Below, piece after piece: positions 10,201 through 18,932 of a stretch of DNA of 64,000 bases. Below the pieces are notes generated by a model. It searched no databases and was not told the origin of the DNA. It was given only the letters and a program-made list of their open reading frames with translations. The stretch comes from Zygnema cylindricum (taxonomy: Eukaryota; Streptophyta; Zygnematophyceae; Zygnematales; Zygnemataceae), in the NCBI GenBank assembly GCA_037447655.1, contig JBBHKE010003069.1:102039-166038 (forward strand), given 5' to 3'. Position 1 is the first letter of the stretch, and every line of letters begins with the position of its first letter. The position numbers and the translations under genes were made by a program.

Positions 10201-12672
10201 GATGTTCAGGCCATATTCCTGAAGTCATTCAAAAATAGTTTAGACCAAATGAAAAACATCTTTCTTGCAATAAGTGCAAAAAGACACTTGAATATCCTAC
10301 TTTTGACTAATTTGGACTATCCCAGATAAATTGGATTGATTTGGACTTTTTGGACTAATTTGGCTTCCAGAATATGTTTTATATGTGCAAAATATTTGGA
10401 CGGAAAAGAAAGCAGCTAATTAGCCGTTTTTTATTTTTCCTTTGAACTCCTAGTAGCTTTGGATTCAGTAACCATACCGGTATCCAAAATGGCGACAGTC
10501 ATGCCCGATCCATTTGTTTTTGAGTAAAGCCCAGGAGGATTAGCAGTCTTCGGATTGTTTAATCCCAAATAAGTTGGTGTATATGTTGTTGAAGGCTTAT
10601 ACATTGTCTCCGGTCTCACAGAAACCACTTCATCCATTCCTGTAAACCAATCCCAAAACAATACTAGTGAGAAAATCGAAATTTGGAAAACATTGGTTAA
10701 GTGATTGAAAACTTAACAGGGATTCCCAAAAGGTTACTTATGACAAAATCCACACCGTTTACATATGGTTAAGTGACTATAAAATTCCAAAGTTTTTCAC
10801 ATAGTTAACAGAGAAATAGGGACAAAATACATTTTCACTCAAATTACCATGCATAAATTTGGACGTAAAAACGCTGTTTACTTGAATCCAAACTTAATCG
10901 TGAAATTTACTCGCTTTCAAAAATCTTCTTTCCAACTATTGAAAAAGTACAGATGTTGGATATTGAATGGGCAATCTGATCCCTCTATCAAGTATCATGA
11001 TATAGAAAAGATTTAGTGGTTCAAATAGAAGATAATTTATGTCATCAAGGGAATTTGGAAAAACGTTAAAAGGTACGAATCGGTACTTAGTGACTCATGC
11101 AGTGATTCAATCAGTGATTATGTATTATTACATAATAATTCCTTACCGTAAGGGAAATCTGAAAAAAAGAAAAAGGAAAAAACAAAAACTTAAGATAGTG
11201 ATTGATTAAGTTCAACCAAAAGAAGTACAGGAGTGCACACCTTGAAGTGCTTTCATTTGATCAGATGTAAGTTTCACGGCAAATCCATTCATAGAATGTA
11301 CATAATTGTACAATACGGATTTCGATCTGCAGGGACAAAAATAGTAGACTTCTCCAATCTGTTATACAAACAGGACAATTTAACAGGGCAAATACAAATG
11401 ATAAAGAAATCATCACTATCATAATATCACTTATCATCATATCACTTATCATCATTTTTTTTTTTGCATAGACCTCACTGCATTTATACTGAGGGTCAAC
11501 AAGCTCTCGAAATTGGAAATAATTCCGGCTTGTTTATTTTCAAAGTCCAATGTCAATTTTCGGATGGATTCTATAGTTTTCTATTAATACGCTTCCAATG
11601 TATAGCGTTGGAGAAGCAATTATAGGCACTTACAATTATAAAAAGTAATAAAAGAAAATTATGCTCAATGCACTTACGCTCGGTGATTTTGTGCAAGATT
11701 TCGCAAGCAAAAAAAGACATTCGTCAGATGTCTGATTCTTTAATGTCCAGCATTAAATGTTCAACATTCAATATCAAATATTTATAGTTCAATTTTTATG
11801 TGCCATGATCAATGTTCAGCATTCAATGTCCAATCTTTACCTAAACTTTGTAGTTCTGAATCATGCTTCTCAATTTTCAGCGATCAAGCATTAAAAAACA
11901 ATCATTATTGATGTTTCAATTTCAACGGCAAAAAAGAAAGGTTTCATAATTAGGTTTCAGTTACATAATCAATGCTCAATGTTCAATGTCCAATATTTCA
12001 GTCTTCAATCTTTCATGTTCAAATGTTCAATGCTTGATATGCAGTACTCCATATTATCAATGTCCAATTACCAATTTACATTTAACTTCGTTGAATGTTC
12101 TAACGATTAAACGTTTAAAGGCCGCCATCCATGTCCAATGTTCAATGCTTAATGTCTAATGTCCAATTTTGGCGATAAATTTTAGTACTGAATCAAAGCA
12201 TTTCACCCTTTAGCGATCAAGCATTATAGAAAAACGGTACTGCGGCTATCAATTTCAATACCAATACGTTTCCGATTTTCAATATTTCATTACTCAAAGG
12301 TTCATTTTCCAACAATCCAATATTCAACCTCTTATAATCACATATTCAATGTCCAAACATTCAACACTCAATGCTCACTTTCCAAGATTCCATAAAATAT
12401 CAATCGACAGATATCGATTTTTAGACCACTCACTGTACATCGACGCGCTTCAAAACTTTCATTTGGCGCGAAACCATAGCGGCGGTATAGGTCTCCACCG
12501 AGGCCTCTGATTGGCGGATGGCGGGATTTAGCTGTACGGCCAGCGGCAGAGCTGGGCCAGTCATTTGTACGATGTACGTCTGATGATTCTCGTCCGTCGC
12601 GGCGTTGGCCGCATGGCATCCGACGGCGACTAGGAGCACCGTCAGAGCTAAAGGAGGGAAAGCGACAACCAT
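4226..12672 (-). CDS. Plant-type subtilisin-like serine protease (subtilase, S8), 12-exon gene model
   Basis: Exons on the minus strand: 12672-12434, 11326-11241, 10639-10478, 10218-10107, 9590-9389, 8519-8211, 7561-7452, 7086-6848, 6702-6597, 5932-5734, 5368-4943 and 4323-4226. This gives about 762 residues, normal for plant subtilases, which are secreted and act in the cell wall or apoplast. In order: signal peptide (1-24), I9 propeptide (about 28-120), S8 domain with Asp in VAILDTG (about 161), His in DGHGTHTAS (about 228), oxyanion Asn in AAGNSGP (about 330), PA insert with [10 protein letters not shown], Ser in [11 protein letters not shown] (about 556), and a C-terminal Fn3-like domain. 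Eleven introns, all GT-AG; ten of the eleven joins keep phase. The exception is 7452/7086, where a phase-2 donor meets an exon conserved only in phase 0. Either this copy has a one-base frameshift or damaged splice site, or splicing there is non-canonical. Confidence 0.88.
4943..5368 (-). CDS. Subtilase exon 11: C-terminal Fn3-like domain
   Basis: [19 protein letters not shown], then [20 protein letters not shown], then [20 protein letters not shown] and [17 protein letters not shown], the standard C-terminal beta-sandwich. The donor is A/GTGAGT at 4942. Reading on past it gives an artefactual tail to 4863. A truncated duplicate of this exon lies at 59539-59963. Confidence 0.92.
5734..5932 (-). 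CDS. Subtilase exon 10: catalytic Ser
   Basis: Begins [16 protein letters not shown] and contains [20 protein letters not shown] with the nucleophilic serine, then W-x-x-x-K-x-x-SAL-x-TT. Acceptor CTCCAG, donor ACGG/GTACGT. The catalytic environment is fully conserved. Confidence 0.92.
6597..6702 (-). CDS. Subtilase exon 9
   Basis: [20 protein letters not shown] then [15 protein letters not shown]. The FSSRGP motif leads to the catalytic serine exon. Acceptor GGCAG after an A-rich (T-rich on the coding strand) tract, donor AAG/GTAAAA. Confidence 0.9.
6848..7086 (-). CDS. Subtilase exon 8: PA domain
   Basis: Conserved frame: [20 protein letters not shown], then [16 protein letters not shown] and [14 protein letters not shown], a complete PA (protease-associated) insert. 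The only visible acceptor close by (TTTAG at 7091-7087) puts the exon in phase 0, whereas exon 7 ends in phase 2. Earlier acceptors would bring TAA and TAG into the conserved frame. Donor AA/GTGAGT, phase 2. Confidence 0.8.
7452..7561 (-). CDS. Subtilase exon 7: entry into PA insert
   Basis: [20 protein letters not shown] and then IYAGNAKL, the region before the PA domain. Acceptor TTTCAG. The exon ends in phase 2 at an AT/GTAAGT donor with strong consensus. No other donor keeps the frame of the next conserved exon. Confidence 0.8.
8211..8519 (-). CDS. Subtilase exon 6: substrate-binding and oxyanion Asn
   Basis: Phase 0 at both ends, 103 codons. [15 protein letters not shown] follows the IYK of the previous exon, then [11 protein letters not shown], then [10 protein letters not shown] with the oxyanion-hole asparagine. 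One oddity: the strand before the Asn reads [12 protein letters not shown], where relatives usually have V-V-x-S-AGN-x-GP. This is probably tolerated. Confidence 0.9.
8540..8990. repeat. Purine-rich low-complexity tract in subtilase intron 5
   Basis: About 450 bp of G/A-rich sequence on the plus strand (CT-rich on the gene strand). The 133-143 aa minus-strand ORFs here are low-complexity Phe/Leu/Ser/Pro translations. Similar purine-rich sequence fills 9690-10040 in intron 4. Confidence 0.75.
9150..9300. repeat. Degenerate (CA/TATG)n microsatellite in subtilase intron 5
   Basis: Alternating purine-pyrimidine sequence made of ACATAC, GTATAC and CACATG units, with potential for non-B structure. 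Not coding. Confidence 0.65.
9389..9590 (-). CDS. Subtilase exon 5: catalytic His
   Basis: Reads [11 protein letters not shown], then [19 protein letters not shown] carrying the catalytic histidine, and [12 protein letters not shown]. Acceptor TTGCAG, donor AAG/GTAAAC, leaving in phase 0. Confidence 0.9.
10107..10218 (-). CDS. Subtilase exon 4
   Basis: Starts with [10 protein letters not shown], which completes the DTGIWPE motif, then [14 protein letters not shown] and KTNCN. Acceptor TTCAG, donor AA/GTAAGC. The cysteines sit at the usual plant subtilase positions (W-x-G-x-C ... F-x-x-x-C-N-x-K). Confidence 0.88.
10478..10639 (-). CDS. Subtilase exon 3: mature N-terminus and catalytic Asp
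   Basis: Acceptor TTTACAG. The exon begins [11 protein letters not shown], passes the processing region (TYTPTYLGL) and ends with VAILDT plus a split glycine, carrying the catalytic aspartate. Phase 1 at both ends. Joined directly to exon 2 it gives the family-typical transition [15 protein letters not shown]. Confidence 0.88.
11241..11326 (-). CDS. Subtilase exon 2: end of propeptide
   Basis: Acceptor CTGCAG, donor AAG/GTGTGC. Joined to exon 1 it reads [19 protein letters not shown] then TSDQMKALQ, the standard I9 ending (Y-x-Y-x-H-x-x-NGFA-x-x-L). Phase 2 in, phase 1 out. Confidence 0.88.
11327..12433 (-). other. Subtilase intron 1 with a degenerate TCAATGTTCAATGTCCAA array
   Basis: Between about 11700 and 12390 the plus strand repeats variants of TCAATGTTCAATGTCCAA dozens of times without fixed spacing (for example near 11755, 11815, 11975, 12130 and 12350). 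It is not coding and is unlike the simple CT or AT sequence of the other introns. Confidence 0.7.
12434..12672 (-). CDS. Subtilase exon 1: signal peptide and start of I9 propeptide
   Basis: The ATG at 12672 opens an N-terminus with a hydrophobic core ([14 protein letters not shown]) and a likely signal-peptidase site after AANA. The propeptide strand HQTYIVQM and the helix ending in [10 protein letters not shown] follow. The exon ends in phase 2 at a CA/GTGAGT donor. It is clearly more GC-rich than the neighbouring sequence. Confidence 0.85.
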
Positions 12673-12766
12673 GTTTTTTGGACTGGAGCGGCTGAATGAG
12701 ATGAGTCTTGTCGAGAGGTCGAGTGAAGGGCGAAATGGATTTGGTTTTTTGTCTTTTTTTGGCTTG

Positions 12767-12773
12767 TTTTATA
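12767..12773 (-). promoter_or_regulatory. TATA box of the subtilase gene
   Basis: TATAAAA on the minus strand, about 95 bp upstream of the start codon, a normal distance for a plant core promoter with a short leader. Identified from motif and position only. Confidence 0.55.
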
Positions 12774-12890
12774 CGAAAAGTTCCATAATGTGGAAGACGG
12801 GAAAGGAAAGATGGTTATATTGACGATGCTCAAAAAAATTATCGACAAAGCTTCAAACTTAAGGGACACGCTTCAAATCCTTGTGACGCT

Positions 12891-13110
12891 ACAACCTTGA
12901 ATCGTAATTAGTGTTAATATCTTTTTCGCCACTGAAAACATTTTTTTTCCGTACACATTTCTCCAATTTTTAATTTAAGACCGCCATTCGTAAGCTGAGA
13001 ATATTTCCTTTCTATCGCAACCGTCAGATCCACAATCCGACATGTGTGTACGGAGAAAATATATTTTAAAAGACAAAAAATAACATAAACCCTAATTACG
13101 ATTCACGATG
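12891..13110. mobile_element. MITE, family 2, copy 2
   Basis: Ends resemble inverted repeats: TTGAATCGTAATTAGTGTTA on the left, and CCTAATTACGATTCACGATG on the right. The interior carries the family core (AAGACCGCCATTCG, AAGCTGAGAATATT, CAGATCCACAATCCGACA). Length about 220 bp, non-coding. It lies just upstream of the subtilase promoter. Confidence 0.72.
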
Positions 13111-13713
13111 GAGGTTAGGGGTGTACAGTTTGTATCGTGACAGGTGAGTTCCTGGTAGAAATAGTATTTTTTAAGCCGTGGGTGTAGTACTCCGCGACGG
13201 AAAAAGTGCAAAACCCTAACGAAACACCAATAGCGGGAAACTTCCGAGAAGGTTCTCACCGAGAAGACTGTGTTTCCATCATTACTGATAGATGTACGGA
13301 CAGCATTACCGGCAGCTGTGTGGAGACTTGGTGTCATCAGGTAGTTGTACGGATAGATCTGTCCAGGTGTCCCGATTCTCCACCTTTGCGAAGGACCCCG
13401 AGGTATGTGCGCACAATATTGTACTGTAGTCTACTGTACGGATGGAAAGATCGCGTTCGTGGATCGAGACCAAAACGGAATCGAACGGTCCACTTTTTCG
13501 CACAGACTCGCCGAGAATAGCATCGGATCTTATGTACTGTTTTTTCGAAAAAAACAAAAAACGAAAAAGTACAAAATTCTTTAAAACAGCCGCAATTCTC
13601 GTCTACCGAAGCGTAACCCTAATGCAATAATATATATTCAGTAATAGCTTGGGTGGATGTACAGTGGATCAGTACAGCTGTATTGAATAGTGCATTGAAT
13701 AGTGCTGTACAGT
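13111..13713. other. GTAC-rich unique sequence between MITEs
   Basis: No supported gene. ORFs at 13206-13520 (+) and 13306-13557 (-) overlap each other and have no motifs or splice context. Contains many GTAC/GTACGG words. Confidence 0.4.
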
Positions 13714-13927
13714 ACACGAATCGCTATTAGCGTCAATGTTTTTTACGCCACGTAAAACATCTTCTTTCCGTACACACTTGCTGGATTTTCAGCTTGAGAC
13801 CGCCAATCGGAAGCTGAGAATGTTACCTTTCAATCGCAACAGTCAGATCCACAATCCTACAAGTGTTACGGAGAGTAATTGTTTTAAGTGGCGAAAAAAA
13901 CATTGACGCTAATAGCGATTCACGGTG
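13714..13927. mobile_element. MITE, family 2, copy 3 (best preserved)
   Basis: Terminal inverted repeats of about 45 bp: CACGAATCGCTATTAGCGTC on the left, and its complement GACGCTAATAGCGATTCACG near the right end, both followed inward by a CGCCAC/GTGGCG segment. Flanked by TA on both sides, which fits a TA target duplication (Tc1/mariner-like mobilisation, inferred). No ORF. Confidence 0.82.
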
Positions 13928-14827
13928 TAGTGTATCCGGCAATCCGTACATTATTATTAAAGTACTATTACCCATCATTATGAATTGCCGACGGAGGTCA
14001 AACCACTCACTTGTCCAATAAGTGGTGCGCTCTCAGATTGGCTGTCGTATGCATTAACGGTGACGGAGAAGAAGTACAGTACAGGACAAATTCTCCACTG
14101 GAGTACTTTCGAACCAATTAGACGCATCCACGTGTACATGCTGTTGAAACATCATGGCAATGTTGAAAGTCTCAAGTCGTACATGGAAAAAGAAAGCGTG
14201 GAAAATTTCCAATTCGTTTTCTGAGAAAAGTTCACCTAAAAAGTTTTTAGTTTTAACTGTCACCATTTTCAAGTTATACCATAGTTGTTCAAATCGCGCT
14301 ATTTTTTCCTTTTTTCCGATTAAAACGTATAATTCGTGACTTTTGAATAAATCGGAAAAAAACGCGATGTACTTTCTGTCCGGTAAACTGAACGGATAAT
14401 TTACATAAACTGTACGGTATGTACAGTAACTGTACGGTTTTGTACCAAAAAAGTACGGAATTTGACTAAAAGATACGTTGCACTTCGTAGTACTTTCTGT
14501 CCGGTAAACTGAACAGAAATTTAACGGGAAACGTACGGAATTGTAACAAAATTGTACGGACTATGACGAAAAGAGACAGGAACTGTACGGACAATGTACA
14601 AACTGCGTTATATGTAAAACTCAATTTCTTTTACATGTACGGAATTGTACGGAAGAAAATTCATTAACGATTTTAACGATTTTTTCAAAAGGTTCAATGC
14701 GTTTGTTACGTATAATTCGTCGCGATTAAATCGTTCGCACGAAACGCCGTGAACAACTATGAGTTATACAAAAGGTACAATTTCATACTTTAATGTACTG
14801 TACTGTACGGAAATATAAAATACAGTT
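13928..14827. other. GTACGG-rich intergenic sequence
   Basis: The stretch 14370-14820 repeats GTACGG, CTGTACGG and TACTTTCTGTCCGGTAAACTG (the last at about 14367 and 14490). No gene is supported; opposing ORFs at 13985-14272 are unconvincing. Confidence 0.45.
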
Positions 14828-15025
14828 CACCGCCAATCGCTATTAGAGTCATGGATTAAATAGCGTCAAAAAAAAATTAGCGTTATTGATTCTAATTTAT
14901 TGCCTGAGACGTGGCAGATTATGGTCCACGTACTTAAATAGCGTTATTAATTCTATTTCAGGTTTTGGGGTCAAAATTTAGGGGCACCGAATTAGCGTTA
15001 TATACTCTAATAGCGATTGGCGGTG
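14828..15025. mobile_element. MITE, family 1 (198 bp, intact ends)
   Basis: Perfect terminal inverted repeat starting CACCGCCAATCGCTATTAGA on the left and mirrored by CTAATAGCGATTGGCGGTG on the right. The interior has TTAGCGTTATTGATTCTAAT and AGGGGCACCGAATTAGCGTT. No coding capacity. The TA after the right end fits a TA target site; the left flank is TT. Confidence 0.85.
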
Positions 15026-16790
15026 TACACCGTCAATCGCTATTAGAGTAAAGGAATAAATAGCGTAAAAAAAAAATTAGTGTTATTAACACTAATCGGG
15101 ATTTTTTTTTTTTTGAAAAAAATATATATACTAATTAATCCCTAACTGTAATTTGGGTTGTCCTGAATAATATATACCCGCCCTTTCGATGTCTACGGTA
15201 ATCTGTGTACCCATACAAAATTTGACAATTCGTACGCCGTCGCGATGTTCACACGGTCGACGGACGAACATATGAGAACGTGATTCTTGTCGACAGGTTT
15301 GAGTCTCTTTCTTCCAGTGCACATACACATGTGTGTGCAATAGTGTTAAATGTTGGGATATTGTCATTTCGCGGTATTTCCGCGAAGCGTCATACCAACA
15401 TTTAATTGTTGACGTGAAGTACCACGTCATCATACGAAACGTACGATGTAAGTTTCGTGGTACTATTTTTTGAAGCGTCTGCGAACGAAACATACTATTT
15501 CGTTTCGCGTGACTTTTGTCTTTATGTACAGGTGTTGGATTTTGCCGGCAGATGTACTTGTGAAGCGACACGTATAAAGTCAACGTTTGGAGTTTGTTGT
15601 TTCGAAGGAAGAAGCGTGTGCGTCTTCCTTCGCGGAACTTTTCATTGTAGTGTGCACAGTCAGCTAGGGACAGACTTCGTCTCTACGCTAAGTTCTGCCT
15701 GTCTTTTCTTATTTTCTCTTAGTGCAGAGTAGCGAGTATATATAGGCAGCAGTAAACATGTGCAGAGTATCGAACTAATCGAATTGTATTTATCGATCTT
15801 ACATTATTAAATCATAAAGGATTTGATATTGGAGTAAGAGATTACTTAAAGAGGATAGAGAAGAGAGAGAAGAGAGAAGAGACATGATGTAAAGAGGCTT
15901 CGGCCAAGAACACTTATAAATCTTTTTGGCTGAATATTCCTCTTGACTTTTATGAGCTTCCGGTGTGTAATGATTTATGTTTTGTGAATTATTTAAATGA
16001 AACTCTTTTGCTTAAGATCCTACATTAAGTGTCTTTTTATGCCTTTGTAATTCAAAAAGTACCATTTAGTACGAAGATATCTTTTCCGTACGCCACACTA
16101 TTTCTATCGCAGTGTACTTCCATTATTAACGCTAATTGAAAAAAAAACCTAATTAGAATAATGGAAAAAATAGAATTATGGATTGTATTTCGGGTTTTTT
16201 TTTTTGAAAAAGGGGCACCGAATTGGCGTTGTATACTCTACTAGCAATTGATGATGTACTATACTGTAAACCGCCAATCGCTATTAGAGTAAATAACGCT
16301 AATTTGGTAACCTTTAAAAAAAAAAAAACCTGAACTACAATCCATAATTCTATTTTTTCCATTATTCTAATTAGGTTTTTTTTTCAATTTGCGTTAATAA
16401 TGGAAGTACACTGCGATGGAAATAGTGTGACGTACGTACAGGGTATCTCCGTACAAAATGGTACTTTTTGAATAACAAAGGCATAAAAAGACACTTAACA
16501 TTATTGCGCACACATGTGAATGTGCACTGGAAGAAAGAGACGCAAAATCGTCGACAAAAATCACGTTCTCATATGTTCAGCAGTCGACCGTGTGAACAGC
16601 GCGACAACGTACGAATTGTCAGATTTTATACGGGTGCACAGATTACCGTAAACATCGAAAGGGCGGGTATTTATCATTTACGACAACCCAAATTACAGTT
16701 AGGGATTAATTAGTATCGATTAGTGTTAATAACACTAATTTTATTTTTACGCTATTCATTCCTTTACTCTAATAGCGATTGACGGTGTAC
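15025..16790. mobile_element. Foldback element with long inverted arms and a nested solo LTR
   Basis: Outer ends are inverted copies of GTACACCGTCAATCGCTATT. The left arm (15025-15350 continuing at 16025-16190) pairs with the right arm (about 16336-16790), including the matched phrases CAAATTACAGTTAGGGATTA, TCTCATATGTTC, CACACATGTG and AAAGGCATAAAAAGACACTT. The short central spacer holds two family-1 MITE ends facing each other (about 16228-16256 and 16266-16290). So it looks like a composite of family-1 elements. The left arm is split by the LTR at 15351-16024; the ORFs inside (15131-15583 and 16468-16713) are the same arm read in opposite directions. Confidence 0.8.
15351..16024. repeat. 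Solo LTR (674 bp) nested in the foldback element
   Basis: Begins TGTTGGGAT and ends ATCCTACA, a TG...CA pair with an imperfect short inverted repeat. It is flanked by TTAAA and TTAAG, and the uninterrupted opposite arm of the host element reads TTAAG once at the matching place, which identifies a 5-bp target duplication with one later change. Internally there is a TATATATA box near 15738. No internal domain or second LTR is nearby, so it is a solo LTR. Confidence 0.85.
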
Positions 16791-17877
16791 TGTACAGCCC
16801 CCTGTACATCAAAATACTGTCTTACAACAGTGAATGACTGTGAAACATAATTTTGTTTTTCTCAAATTTTTCGTTTCTTTTGTAAAATCTAAAAAAAATA
16901 AACATCTCCCGGAATCGTACGGTCTAAGAACTTCAAATATAGTGCGACTAGTTCTCAACCTTTGTTGGTCAACTGCCGACCGGAGTCGGTCAACTTTTTG
17001 TTTGGTATGACACGTCATCGACTCTCGGCTGATCTTTTTCTCAAATCGCGGTCTTTAAATTTAAGTGGACACTTCCCTTAGAAGAGTGGAACGCCTAAAA
17101 TGGCCAGCAAGTTTGCAAGACTGTACGGAGGTGTCTTTTTGTTCTCAGTGCATTTCGTACGGATCCGGCAAATCCCTTGATTCGTAGTATTGGATGTACG
17201 ATGACCTGGTCTGCACGTACATTGCATGCAAATGAAGATTTCAAGTTGAAGTTGGTCGGTGTGAAAATATTTGACGATTTTCAATATTTGATGTTATGTT
17301 ACGTGGTACCACTCAATTACGGACACATGCATTAAAGGCTCTACACGAAATAGAACACCGTTCAAAATGTAGCATCCTGTAATGTTGGCCGTCGTACAAA
17401 GGCCGTATGCCTATATGTTCAAGTAAGGTTTTTTTCCCGTCGTTTTAACATAAAATAGGACTTGCAACGATAAAATCTTACGCCGTACGAAAAATAGGCA
17501 AGAAACAAAGTTTATTTTGCGTCATCTTGGAACTTTTGGAAATTACGTCAATTTGGAGTTGTTATCATTTCGACCCACTTCCACGTCACGGCAACTCATT
17601 CTCCCACTAAAGTCCAATCGCCACGTGGTTTAAATTATAATAATACCCTACTGACGAATAGCTAAACAGTATTGCACGCGTGAAAAGTCTTTAAAAAAAT
17701 TTGAACGAGGGAGAGTACACGCTATTTTTTTCTATGCTTGTCACGCTCATGTAAGTACTAAAATGACAAGCATGTACGGCAAAAAAATTGTTTGGGTCTC
17801 CTCCACTTTCACTCATTGGTCTTTTGCAAAAGTTTACGTCGTCCTCGTCTTTACCCCTCTTTCTCACTCGCACTACG
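16791..17877. other. Intergenic sequence, no supported gene
   Basis: Mixed sequence with scattered GTAC words. Short minus-strand ORFs (16809-17018, 17078-17284, 17691-17915) have no motifs or splice context. Confidence 0.4.
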
Positions 17878-18083
17878 CCGCAAATAGTTGTTAGCGTCAA
17901 GGATTTTTTTGCCACTCAAAACATTTTTTCTCCGTACACACTTTCTGGATTTCCAATTAGAGACCACTAATCCGAAGCTGAGAATGTTACCTTTCAATCG
18001 CAACATTCAGATCGCAACCCGACAGGTGTGCGGAGAAAAGATGTTTTGGAAAAAAACCTTATCGCTATAACGATTCGCGGTGT
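17878..18083. mobile_element. MITE, family 2, copy 4
   Basis: Left end GTTGTTAGCGTCAAGGATTT, right end CGATTCGCGGTG followed by TA. The interior matches copy 3 almost word for word (AAGCTGAGAATGTTACCTTT, CAATCGCAAC). The left terminus is eroded. Confidence 0.75.
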
Positions 18084-18430
18084 ACATATTTTGATGATTA
18101 CTTCACAAAGCGACATTGATTTGGCGCGATGACTAAACATACGGCACGATAATATTCGGGAAACAACGCGTTGATCAATTTACGTCAGTACGGACAAACT
18201 TAAACCTTAGTTGAAGACCACATTTTGAAGTACAGAGAGGATATATACTTTTCGAGGCCCATCCGATACAAAGATTCCGCGTTGACTGTCGACATTTTTG
18301 TGGACCGCCGGCAAGTACGAATTTTGGTCTCTAGCGTGAGAACATTCGACAAGTGGTCCTCGCGACCAATTGGAGTCAACAATTATACGACCAAAACTCT
18401 TAGCGGAAATGACGGCGCGCTCAGAATAGT

Positions 18431-18932
18431 ACACCGCAATCGTAATTAGAGTAAACTAGTCTAATTCGGTCGCTTGAAATTTCGACTCTATCACACGAAA
18501 TAGAGTAAATGATTCTAATTTTTTCATTATTCTATTAAAGGTAAAATTTAATTAGCGTTTTTAATTCTAATATAGTTACGTTTTAAATAGTGTGGAGTAT
18601 GGACGACCTCCGACCGTGCACAATTGTACTTTATAGGGTAAAAAAGTACAAATAATGATTTAATACAAGCCGTTATCATGTAACTGCGTTTTAACAAACC
18701 ACGTAGTACAAACGTCATAGTGACGATAAACTGTACGTTTTGCCAAATTCTGTACGAATACCTTATTTACAGTAGAGGATATTAGCGTACCAAATTAGAG
18801 TACTTAAATAAATTAGAGTAAACTTCATAGTTGAAACAACTCTATCACATATATAAGCATTCATTATTCTAATTTTTTTTTTTAGTTTTTGTGCTCTAAT
18901 TTTTTCATTTCTCTAATTACAATTCGCGGTGT
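18431..18932. mobile_element. TIR element related to family 1 (about 500 bp)
   Basis: Left end ACACCGCAATCGTAATTAGA and right end TCTAATTACAATTCGCGGTG are inverted repeats, with TA on the outer sides. The interior carries several TTAGAGTA/TCTAATT words in both orientations, so it can fold back. No ORF. Confidence 0.7.

Noticed and set aside
15131-16713. Two similar ORFs (15131-15583 minus and 16468-16713 plus) sharing a QSRSHMF-like segment
   Set aside because: They are the two inverted arms of the foldback element, so the similarity is explained by the repeat, with no evidence for a protein.
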